Below, in pieces: positions 26,661 through 34,510 of a stretch of DNA of 34,510 bases (within the stretch, counting starts at the first letter, position 1; each line of letters begins with the position of its first letter). The notes beneath the pieces are model-generated. The model was not told where the DNA came from. It did not search any database and saw nothing but the letters and a program-made list of their open reading frames with translations. This DNA comes from Gemmatimonadota bacterium (lineage in GTDB: Bacteria; Gemmatimonadota; Gemmatimonadetes; Gemmatimonadales; GWC2-71-9): assembly GCA_022566515.1 (NCBI GenBank), contig JADFIT010000020.1:1-34510 (forward strand), read 5' to 3'. A program made the position numbers and the translations under genes.

Positions 26661-28565
26661 ATGTCGCTCTTGGAAACCATTCACGGCCCCGAAGACGTTC
26701 GGAGCATTCCACACGAACAGCTCCAGCAGCTGGCTGACGAAGTGCGTGAACGGCTCATCGACGTCGTCTCCGAAACCGGTGGACACATCGGTGCGGGGCT
26801 CGGCGTGGTCGAGTTGACGATCGCCCTCCTGTATAGCTTCGAGTCGCCACGCGACAAGATCCTGTGGGATGTGGGGCATCAAGGTTACCCGTGGAAGATT
26901 CTCACCGGGCGCAACGATCGACTCCCCACATTGCGACAAGAAGGCGGTCTCTCAGGATTTCTCCGCCGCGACGAGAGCGAGCATGATCAATTCGGCGCCG
27001 GTCATGCCGGTACTGCCATGTCCGCCGCTCTCGGCATGGCGGCGGCACGGGATTTGAAAGGCGAGTCGCATCACGTGGTTGCTGTGGTGGGAGATGGCGC
27101 TCTCACATGCGGCATGCCCTATGAAGGAATGAACAATGCAGGGCATTCCGACCGTGACATCATCATGATCGTGAACGACAACGGCATGTCCATAGCGCCC
27201 AACGTGGGCGCGATCAGCAAGTACTTCGGTTCCATTGACGCCTCCCTGATGGCGAACAAGCTTCGTGAGATAGCGAAGAGTATCATCAACAGAACGTCGA
27301 AATTCGTCGGTGGGAAGCGGATGGTAGACTTCGCCAAGAACATCGAAGAAAGCGTCAAGAATCTCTGGTCGCCGGGCATGCTGTTCGAGGAGTTGGGCTT
27401 CCGGTATTTCGGGCCCATCGACGGCCACGACATTACGGCGATGATCAATACGCTCAAAACGGCCAAGAGCGTCAAAGGACCCCGCGTGGTGCATGTCATC
27501 ACCAAGAAAGGCAAGGGCTTCCCGTTGGAGGAGCCCGATCTCGAAAAATTCCACGCCCGCAAGCCCTACGATCCCGTGACCGGGGAACTGAAGCCGTCGA
27601 AAGGCTCAGGACCTCCCGCGTGGACAAAAGTCTTCGGCAACGCAATCACTGAACTGGCTGCCGAACACCCTGAGATGGTGGTGATCACTGCGGCAATGCC
27701 TTCAGGGACGGGAACGAACATCTTCCAGAAGAAATGGCCCGACCGTTTCTTCGATGTCGGGATTGCGGAGGGACACGGAACGACGTTTGCGGCGGGACTG
27801 GCAACGCAGGGCGTTCGTCCGGTAGTGGCGATCTATTCCACGTTTCTGCAACGCGCTTACGACAGCATCATCCACGATATCGCTATCCAAAGGCTGCCGG
27901 TCATTTTTTGCATGGATCGTGCAGGAATGGTCGGAGCGGATGGTCAAACACACATGGGGTTGTACGACATCGCATACATGCTTGCCGTTCCCAACATGAC
28001 CGTCACGCAGCCGAAGGACGCGCCCGAACTGATCGGGTTGCTGCGCTGCGCGCTCGCTCACAAAGACGGGCCGTTCAGCTTGCGCTATCCGAGAGACAAT
28101 GCTCCCGCGCCCGCACCCCCGGCCGCCGAAGTGGCGCCCATCGAGTACGGCACTTGGGAGATGCTGCGGCAGGGAAAAGATTGCGCCATTCTTGCCGTGG
28201 GCGTCATGTGCCAGCCTGCGATGGACGCGGCCGAGATGTTGGCGTCCGAGGGACTCGACGTGTCGGTGGTCAATTGCCGATTCATGAAGCCGCTGGATCG
28301 GGACATGCTCCGAACGATCGTCGCCGATCACCGGTTCCTCGTCACCGTCGAAGACGCCACGGTTGTGAATGGGTTCGGAGCGTGCGTGTCGGCCGTGGTG
28401 CATGAGACTGCACCCGGGGTTCGCGTGAGGGTCATGGGCGTCCCGGACCAAACGTTTGAACACGCCCCGCGCTCCTCGCAGCTGGCGTGGGTCGGCCTGA
28501 CGGCGGAGGGCATTGCGGAGAACGTGCGAGCACGAGCGACCGAGGAGAGCCTTTCCACCGCATGA
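26661..28565 (+). CDS. dxs: 1-deoxy-D-xylulose-5-phosphate synthase
   Basis: DKILWDVGHQGYPWKILTGR, GLSGFLRRDESEHDQFGAGHAGTAMSAALGMA, VVGDGALTCGMPYEGMNNAG, FDVGIAEGHGTTFAAG, RAGMVGADGQTHMGLYD. Confidence 0.95.
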   Translation: MSLLETIHGPEDVRSIPHEQLQQLADEVRERLIDVVSETGGHIGAGLGVVELTIALLYSFESPRDKILWDVGHQGYPWKILTGRNDRLPTLRQEGGLSGFLRRDESEHDQFGAGHAGTAMSAALGMAAARDLKGESHHVVAVVGDGALTCGMPYEGMNNAGHSDRDIIMIVNDNGMSIAPNVGAISKYFGSIDASLMANKLREIAKSIINRTSKFVGGKRMVDFAKNIEESVKNLWSPGMLFEELGFRYFGPIDGHDITAMINTLKTAKSVKGPRVVHVITKKGKGFPLEEPDLEKFHARKPYDPVTGELKPSKGSGPPAWTKVFGNAITELAAEHPEMVVITAAMPSGTGTNIFQKKWPDRFFDVGIAEGHGTTFAAGLATQGVRPVVAIYSTFLQRAYDSIIHDIAIQRLPVIFCMDRAGMVGADGQTHMGLYDIAYMLAVPNMTVTQPKDAPELIGLLRCALAHKDGPFSLRYPRDNAPAPAPPAAEVAPIEYGTWEMLRQGKDCAILAVGVMCQPAMDAAEMLASEGLDVSVVNCRFMKPLDRDMLRTIVADHRFLVTVEDATVVNGFGACVSAVVHETAPGVRVRVMGVPDQTFEHAPRSSQLAWVGLTAEGIAENVRARATEESLSTA

Positions 28566-29428
28566 ACGTGGGGGTTGTAGGGAATTCGCTCTTTGCCGGA
28601 ATTCGTGAAACCCTGACCCGGGTTTTCGCCGCCGCTCAGTCGCATGGCTTTGCTATCTACACAGAGCCGGACATCGCGGATCTCTGGCCCAGCCAAGTTC
28701 CGCTTCTGGAGAAGTCTCAACCACTCGATCTCCTGGTGACCTTCGGTGGCGATGGCACCCTCTTGCGCGGTGCTCACGTGCTGGCCGGGCGTCAAGTTCC
28801 CATCATGGGTGTCAACACCGGGCGAGTGGGCTTTCTTACCACGGCTCCCCTCGATCGCCTGGAGGATGCGTTCGGAGCTTTTGTCGGCGGCGATTACGAG
28901 GTCGAATCGCGCTTGGTGCTGGCGACTACGATCATCGACAAGAACGGGGAAGGCCCTCTTGATTTCACGCTCAATGACATAGTCGTGCACAAGGGTGGTG
29001 TGGCGCGCGTTCTCCGGTTCAGGGTGGTCGTCGATGATGAAGTTGTGGGCCAGTACAGCGCAGACGGCATTATCGTGGCGACACCCACAGGATCAACAGC
29101 CTATTCGATGAGTGCCGGAGGCCCCATCGTAGTGCCGGGTGTGGATGCGTTGGTCGTCACCGCCATTTGCCCTCACACGCTCGCCGTCCGACCCATCATC
29201 GTGCCGTCATCCGCTGTGATCCGCATCGAGCACCTCTCACCATATACAGATTCGGTGCTGGTATCGTACGACGGCCAGTGGGACAGGAAACTAGAGCACG
29301 GCAACGTGGTGTGTGTCAGAACGGCGGATGCTCGCGTAAAAATGGTACGGTTGGGGACGGAAGGATTCTTCGATCGGGTCCGCAGCAAGTTACAATGGGG
29401 AGACCTGAGCGACCGCGAAAAGGTGTAA
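28562..29428 (+). CDS. nadK: NAD kinase
   Basis: LVTFGGDGTLLRGAHV, GVNTGRVGFLT, YSADGIIVATPTGSTAYSMSAGGPIV. ATGA overlap with dxs. Confidence 0.95.
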   Translation: MNVGVVGNSLFAGIRETLTRVFAAAQSHGFAIYTEPDIADLWPSQVPLLEKSQPLDLLVTFGGDGTLLRGAHVLAGRQVPIMGVNTGRVGFLTTAPLDRLEDAFGAFVGGDYEVESRLVLATTIIDKNGEGPLDFTLNDIVVHKGGVARVLRFRVVVDDEVVGQYSADGIIVATPTGSTAYSMSAGGPIVVPGVDALVVTAICPHTLAVRPIIVPSSAVIRIEHLSPYTDSVLVSYDGQWDRKLEHGNVVCVRTADARVKMVRLGTEGFFDRVRSKLQWGDLSDREKV

Positions 29429-29429
29429 T

Positions 29430-31127
29430 GTGTTGACCGAACTCCGGGTACGAGATCTAGCCATCATCTCGGATTCCACTCTTACGCTGCAGTACGGCCT
29501 CAACGTGTTGACGGGAGAGACCGGGGCAGGGAAGTCCATCCTCGTCGACGCCCTATCCCTCCTGCTCGGCGAGCGTGCCAGCGCCGACATAGTACGCCCC
29601 GGGGCGGCAAGGGCTGTGGTCGAAGCGGCGTTCGATCTCGGTCGAGCGGCCAATATCCACGCATCTGCTGATCAGTTGGGTGTGGATATAGAGGAAGGCA
29701 TGCTCATCGTTCGTCGAGACATCAATGCCGAAGGCCGGAATCGGGCATGGGCGAACGGCAGCCCCACCACGGTCGGGGTGCTGTCAACCCTCGGCCGCTC
29801 TCTGGTGGATCTTCATGGCCAGCACGAAGCCCAATCACTGCTCCGTCCGGCTGCGCAGCGTGACATCCTCGATGCGTTCGGCGGCACCGGCGACGAGCGG
29901 CAGCGAGTGAAGGAAGCGCATCGTGCGTGGGTAGAACTGAAGCGGAGAGAAACCGAACTCGTCGAACGGCGCAACGACGTGATGAAACGCGCCGACTACC
30001 TGCGACATGTCGTCAAGGAAATCGAGGATATTGCTCCGAAACCAGGCGAAGATGAGGCCCTGGCGACCGAGGCAAAGCGGCTGGCGAACGTCGAAGATCT
30101 GACACTCCTATCGCAACAAGTCGTCGAGTTGCTCGACGGCGAAACAGAATCGACGGCGGCGAAGGCAATGGCAGCCGTTCGCAAGACGTTGGATCAGCTG
30201 GCGCGGATCGACGAGAGCGTGGCTCGGTGGAATGAGTTGGTGGGTGCCGCTCTTGCGGATATCGACGAGTTGGTGCGCGAGGTCCAGGATTATTCCGCCT
30301 CAATCGAGCGCGACCCCGGGAGGCTCGCCGAAGTAGAGAGCCGCCGCGACCGGATCTACCGGCTCTTGCAGAAGTATGGTGCGACCCTCGAAGCCGTCTT
30401 GACGACGCACGACGAGGCACGTCGCGAGCTGGACGTTCTGGACACCGCGGATCTCGACCTCGAGCAGATTGCCGAGCGCCGGACGGTGGCTCAACACCAG
30501 CTCGAGACTGCGGCTGCTGCGTTGACCGCGGCGCGGAAGGATGCGGCGGAGCGGCTGGCGCTGGCGGTGGAGGAGTGGCTGCCGGAATTGGGCATGCCCG
30601 ACGCAACATTCAGTGCCGAGTTGCGGACCCTGGATGAGGTGAGCCCCAACGGATGCGAGGAGGTCACCTTTGTGGTTCAATTGAACAAGGGCCTCGAACC
30701 GCGTCCGCTGGCCCAGGTTGCCAGCGGCGGCGAGTTGTCGCGGATCATGCTGGCCCTGAAGGTGGTGCTCGCCGCCCACGACGTGGTCCAAACCCTGGTG
30801 TTCGACGAGGTGGATCAGGGTGTGGGTGGTGGGACCGGTTCGAAAATCGCCGACGCACTGGCTCGCGTAGCCAAGTCGCGCCAGGTTCTGGTTATCACCC
30901 ACCTGCCACAGATCGCGGCGCGAGCCAGCCACCATGTTCGAGTCAGCAAGGGCGAAATAGACGGGATTGCCACGGCCAGCGTCGAGGTGCTAACCGGAGA
31001 CGAGCGAGTGCGGGAAATCGCGCGAATGCTGGGGGATGCCGATGACCAATCCTTGTTGCACCACGCGAGGGAACTACTGCGGGGAGCAGGGAGCAGGGAG
31101 CAGGGAGCGGTTGCAGGGAACAGGTGA
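29430..31127 (+). CDS. recN: DNA repair protein RecN
   Basis: LRVRDLAIISDSTLTLQYGLNVLTGETGAGKSILVDALSLLLG, VASGGELSRIMLALKVVL, LVFDEVDQGVGG, VLVITHLPQIAARA. The last ~14 aa are encoded by the heptamer repeat. Confidence 0.95.
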   Translation: MLTELRVRDLAIISDSTLTLQYGLNVLTGETGAGKSILVDALSLLLGERASADIVRPGAARAVVEAAFDLGRAANIHASADQLGVDIEEGMLIVRRDINAEGRNRAWANGSPTTVGVLSTLGRSLVDLHGQHEAQSLLRPAAQRDILDAFGGTGDERQRVKEAHRAWVELKRRETELVERRNDVMKRADYLRHVVKEIEDIAPKPGEDEALATEAKRLANVEDLTLLSQQVVELLDGETESTAAKAMAAVRKTLDQLARIDESVARWNELVGAALADIDELVREVQDYSASIERDPGRLAEVESRRDRIYRLLQKYGATLEAVLTTHDEARRELDVLDTADLDLEQIAERRTVAQHQLETAAAALTAARKDAAERLALAVEEWLPELGMPDATFSAELRTLDEVSPNGCEEVTFVVQLNKGLEPRPLAQVASGGELSRIMLALKVVLAAHDVVQTLVFDEVDQGVGGGTGSKIADALARVAKSRQVLVITHLPQIAARASHHVRVSKGEIDGIATASVEVLTGDERVREIARMLGDADDQSLLHHARELLRGAGSREQGAVAGNR

Positions 31128-31161
31128 GCAGGGAGCAGGGAGCAGGGAGCGGGGAGCGGGG
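31080..31161 (+). repeat. Degenerate heptamer GGGAGCA/G tandem array spanning recN 3' end and intergenic space
   Basis: GGGGAGCAGGGAGCAGGGAGCAGGGAGCGGTTGCAGGGAACAGGTGAGCAGGGAGCAGGGAGCAGGGAGCGGGGAGCGGGG. Confidence 0.93.
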
Positions 31162-31165
31162 CCCC

Positions 31166-32773
31166 TTACTGCCCAAACGCCTGAAAGAACAGCCGCAGGT
31201 ACAACTGCATGCTGTTCGTCTTTGGCGTCAGTCCGCCCGAGCCGGAAAACGCAGCACGGTAATTGAGGCCCGCTTCGATGGGAAGCGTTCGTCCCCTCGA
31301 CGTTTGATCCGACCGGTACGCGATTCCTCCTCCGTAGCTCAGTGCGCGCATTTCGGTTTCTACCTCCAGCAGAGCAATATCTGGGGCACCGGCAGGAGAC
31401 GAACCGGGATAACTGAAGCTGTCCCGCCCCTTCCGGAAGTAGTGCACTGAGCCGAACACCCGAAAGGCGCTGCTGAGTCTGATGGTGGGGTATGCGGAGA
31501 ACCGTATCACGTTCCCCAAGTCGCGCTTCACCAGAAACCGATGGCTGACGGGAACGAGTGGTGCGTCGGGTGTAGTCACCCGGCGATTGAGAGTGTGCGC
31601 CAGTTGCAGCGTGTACGAGGCTCCGAACGACACCCCGATGGAATTCCCCGGCTCGAATGCCGCCTCGATGCCTAACTCTACATCCGTCTGGCCGTCTCCC
31701 GTTCCGATGTCCACGAAGTTGTCAGCCGACGATGGCCGGCCGGTGGGTAGCCGTATCGTGGTGGTCAGCACGGCCCGCGTCGTCGCGTTCATCAACACGC
31801 CGAACCGCGCGCCGATTTCGATATCGCCGAACCTGGTCTGGCGGTTGAAGCCGATGGGTAGAGCCATGAAGTCCGGACCGGCGAGCAAAACATTGTTGAT
31901 GTCGTCCGCGCTCAGCCTGCCCGTTGGCAGTGGAAGGGTTGCGGTCACCGGTGAGGCGCCCAGGGCTTGCAGGTTCAACGCGACCGCGGCGATTTCCGCC
32001 AGCACCGCAGCACCAGCGGTGGACGTCGCCAGCGGGGCGAAGGCCACCGTGTCCGCACCGGCACCAAGACCCGTGAGGGCAAACAAGTTGCCGAGCAGTG
32101 TTGTGGCTCGTGTGACTATGCTGCGGGCCTGATCGCACCCCGGCCCGGTAGGGCAGCCGAAATTACCGGCGGCAATCATTGCCTCGATCTCGGAGATAGC
32201 CGCCGAAAGCTGGCTGATCAGGGCAGCTGCATCCGCCGCCGTCGTTGCGTCGCCGTAATTCTCGTTTGCCAGATTCCAGCCGACATTGGCATCCGTGGTG
32301 TCACTCGTGAACGTCACCTGAGAGCGGGTGGTGACTATTGGGATGTTGAGGCGTACCGTCAAGCGTTGCGAAATGCCCAATGCAAATCCGAACGGAAAGT
32401 GCCGGACATCGGCGTCTCTGATCGTCGAGAACTTACCTACGTTGAGGCGATACGTCGCGTCACCGGTCAGCGACCGTATTGCGTTTTCGGCGCCAGAAAA
32501 GGTCGGAAAGATGTTGCTGCCGGCGGTGTCGACGGTGAGGTCTGTTCCCAGCGGCTCGGCGGTTCCGTCTGAAATGCCGGGCGTCCCGAACGAGAAGCGG
32601 AGGTCGTAATTGGTGTAACGAGGCGAAAAATCGATGCGCAGTGCGCCGCGCGGGATCAGTCGCGCATCCAGGTACTGCGCGTGCGCTGAACCAGCGGACG
32701 ATGTCGCCAGGACGATATACGCCGCCAACTTTCCGGCTCGTGTGATCCACGAGCAACGAGATATCCCTATCAT
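31166..32773 (-). CDS. Secreted outer-membrane beta-barrel-like protein of unknown function
   Basis: N-terminal signal-like segment (KLAAYIVLATSSAGSAHAQ), many alternating beta-strand segments (ALRIDFSPRYTNYDLRFSFG; RFGDIEIGARFGVL), C-terminal aromatic-ended strand MQLYLRLFFQAFGQ. ATG 32773 preferred over TTG 32812. Confidence 0.7.
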   Translation of the reverse strand: MIGISRCSWITRAGKLAAYIVLATSSAGSAHAQYLDARLIPRGALRIDFSPRYTNYDLRFSFGTPGISDGTAEPLGTDLTVDTAGSNIFPTFSGAENAIRSLTGDATYRLNVGKFSTIRDADVRHFPFGFALGISQRLTVRLNIPIVTTRSQVTFTSDTTDANVGWNLANENYGDATTAADAAALISQLSAAISEIEAMIAAGNFGCPTGPGCDQARSIVTRATTLLGNLFALTGLGAGADTVAFAPLATSTAGAAVLAEIAAVALNLQALGASPVTATLPLPTGRLSADDINNVLLAGPDFMALPIGFNRQTRFGDIEIGARFGVLMNATTRAVLTTTIRLPTGRPSSADNFVDIGTGDGQTDVELGIEAAFEPGNSIGVSFGASYTLQLAHTLNRRVTTPDAPLVPVSHRFLVKRDLGNVIRFSAYPTIRLSSAFRVFGSVHYFRKGRDSFSYPGSSPAGAPDIALLEVETEMRALSYGGGIAYRSDQTSRGRTLPIEAGLNYRAAFSGSGGLTPKTNSMQLYLRLFFQAFGQ

Positions 32774-32812
32774 GAGCCGCAGCAATCTAAAGGCACTCGA
32801 GAGTTTGACCAA

Positions 32813-34510
32813 CTACAGCGACCCTCCGGTTTCGGTGAGGAGGGCGCGATCGTAGGCGGCAAAGATCTCTTGACGGCTGATCAACCCGACCAGTTTCTGG
32901 CTGTCCTTCTCGGCCATCACGGGAATGTGGTGACTGCCGCGTACGCCGAGGCGCTGGAGCGCAGTGCGTAGATCATCGTCGAGGGACACGCTCTCGTACT
33001 CAGTGCTTGCCAAGTCTCCGGCGACGACCACTTCGCCAAGCGACTCCGATTCGGCGATGACGGTGCGAAGATCGCCGTACGTCAGCATCCCCAGGAAGTG
33101 AAGCTCCCCGTCGACAACGGGAAACTCGGTCTGAGTGCTGGCGCCGATTGCCTTGAGGATCTGGGGCACCGTGGCCGTTTCGCCAATCACGTGCGGGTCG
33201 GGGTTGTAGCAGGAACGAACGTCCAGCCGCTCGAGTAGCGCCGTGTCCCGACCGAATGCGATCTTTTCTCCTTTGCGAACCAGCCATTCGGAGTAGATCG
33301 AGTGGGGGTGAATCCTACGTGCGGTGATGTATGCAATGGCTCCCGTCAGCATCAAGGGCAGAATCAGATCGTAATCGTTGGTCATCTCGAAGACGATCAT
33401 GATCGCCGTCATAGGAGCGTGCGTCGCTCCTGCCACGAGCCCGGCCATCCCCACCAGGGCGAACGCTTCCGGAACGATGGTGAACCCCGGCAGCAGTCCT
33501 GACGCCGCGGTGGCAAGTCCACCGCCCAGTGTCGCTCCGATGAACAGAGCGGGTGTGAACACGCCCCCGACGCGCGTCGCGGCCACCGTCATGGAGGTGG
33601 CGATCAGCTTGGCAAACGCGAGGGCTATTAGGAAGTACGCTTCACGCTCGCCAATGATCCCAATATTGACCGTCTCATGCCCTTGGCCCCACAAGTCTGC
33701 CCTGAAGACGATGTTGAGGCTCGCCACCACCAGACCGGCGACGAGCACTCTTGTCCAGGTGGACTTGAACCGGTCCAGCAGGTCGTGTGCGGCATACATG
33801 CCGCGGGTATATAATACCGCCACGACACCAGTGACGATTCCCAGGGCGGCGTAAAGGACCAGCTCGCCGGCCGACCCGATTCCGTATTGCTCGGGGATCT
33901 CTACAACCGGTGCGTTTCCAAGCCAGGCCCGTGAGATCACGGCAGCGATGACGCTCGCCACGAGAATCGGTGGAAAGGCGCTCACCCCGAACGTGCCGAG
34001 CACTTTCTCGAGTGAGAAGAATACACCGGCAATCGGCGCGTTGAAGGCCGCGGAAATACCGGCCGCGGAGCCGCATGCCACTAGCACTCTCAAACGCACG
34101 GGACTCGAGCGGAAGAAACGGCCGATCTGCGAGCCGAGGGCGGCGCCGGCGACGGCCACCGGACCCTCGGCACCGACGCTGCCGCCCACCCCCATCGCCA
34201 TCGCCGCCCCCGCCGTCTTTATGGCCACAGGAAAGGGGTGAATGATCCCACCCCGCTTCACCACGGCCCGGGTCACGTCTGGAATGTTCTCCCCGTCGGA
34301 ATCGTTAGCCCCGTACTTGACGAGTAGTCTCGTGAGTGAAAGACCGACGACGACCACCACGACGATGGACAGGCTACCGATGCCCGATAGTTTCCCTGCC
34401 GCCGACAGGGCCAGATACTGGATCAAGTCGATGAGCTTGTAGAAGACGATCACCCCCAGCCCCACTGCCGCGCCGATAGCCACAGCGAACCCGATGAGCA
34501 GGGTGCTCTC
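32813..34510 (-). CDS. ClC-family chloride channel/H+ antiporter with C-terminal CBS pair (5' end beyond window)
   Basis: GVGGSVGAEGPVAVAGAALGS, GSAAGISAAFNAPIAGVFFSLEKVLG, GGVFTPALFIGATLGG, then CBS repeats. The frame continues past 34483 to the window edge (STLLIGFAVAIG). Confidence 0.9.
   Translation of the reverse strand, partial: ESTLLIGFAVAIGAAVGLGVIVFYKLIDLIQYLALSAAGKLSGIGSLSIVVVVVVGLSLTRLLVKYGANDSDGENIPDVTRAVVKRGGIIHPFPVAIKTAGAAMAMGVGGSVGAEGPVAVAGAALGSQIGRFFRSSPVRLRVLVACGSAAGISAAFNAPIAGVFFSLEKVLGTFGVSAFPPILVASVIAAVISRAWLGNAPVVEIPEQYGIGSAGELVLYAALGIVTGVVAVLYTRGMYAAHDLLDRFKSTWTRVLVAGLVVASLNIVFRADLWGQGHETVNIGIIGEREAYFLIALAFAKLIATSMTVAATRVGGVFTPALFIGATLGGGLATAASGLLPGFTIVPEAFALVGMAGLVAGATHAPMTAIMIVFEMTNDYDLILPLMLTGAIAYITARRIHPHSIYSEWLVRKGEKIAFGRDTALLERLDVRSCYNPDPHVIGETATVPQILKAIGASTQTEFPVVDGELHFLGMLTYGDLRTVIAESESLGEVVVAGDLASTEYESVSLDDDLRTALQRLGVRGSHHIPVMAEKDSQKLVGLISRQEIFAAYDRALLTETGGSL

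Noticed and set aside
31080-31161. CRISPR-like array at the recN 3' end
   Set aside because: Units are contiguous heptamers with no unique spacers and no cas genes nearby.
31036-31450. Plus-strand ORFs 31036-31266 and 31124-31450
   Set aside because: Open only because the heptamer repeat lacks stops; the rest is antisense to the outer-membrane-like gene.
1-34510. tRNA, rRNA, transposon, prophage or defence-system genes
   Set aside because: Looked for on both strands; no recognisable genes of these kinds, and nearly all sequence is covered by identified housekeeping genes.

Overview
This 34.5-kb, GC-rich bacterial chromosomal window is mostly housekeeping. A nearly unbroken + strand gene train runs from 1 to about 31.1 kb: dnaJ(partial)-mutS2-dnaG-zinc ribbon protein-recJ-rsmD-coaD-pta-STAS/HATPase/SpoIIE phosphatase (partner switching)-rsmA-rex-arcA-DEDDh exonuclease-MBL hydrolase-infC-rpmI-rplT-pheS-pheT-coiled-coil ORF-zapA-rny-folD-xseA-xseB-ispA-dxs-nadK-recN. 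It is followed by two minus-strand genes, an outer-membrane-type protein and a ClC/CBS channel that runs off the right edge. Many junctions are 4-bp NTGA stop/start overlaps. Gene content and order suggest Gemmatimonadota or a relative, but that is only a guess. I see no phage, transposon, CRISPR or defence island. The most interesting signals lie outside or beneath the genes: (1) an infC operon leader with a TTGACA promoter, two mutually exclusive hairpin arms, an intrinsic terminator, a perfect AGGAGG and an apparent in-frame CTG start for infC; (2) heptanucleotide G-rich repeat arrays, one inserted in frame in pta, a homologous copy inverted upstream of arcA, and a different one that encodes the C-terminus of recN; (3) a perfect Rex operator overlapping the putative -10/start region of rex; (4) a structured element between zapA and rny, whose closing stem sequesters the rny ribosome-binding site; (5) an 11-bp perfect inverted repeat between rplT and pheS. 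None was tested by search or folding software.
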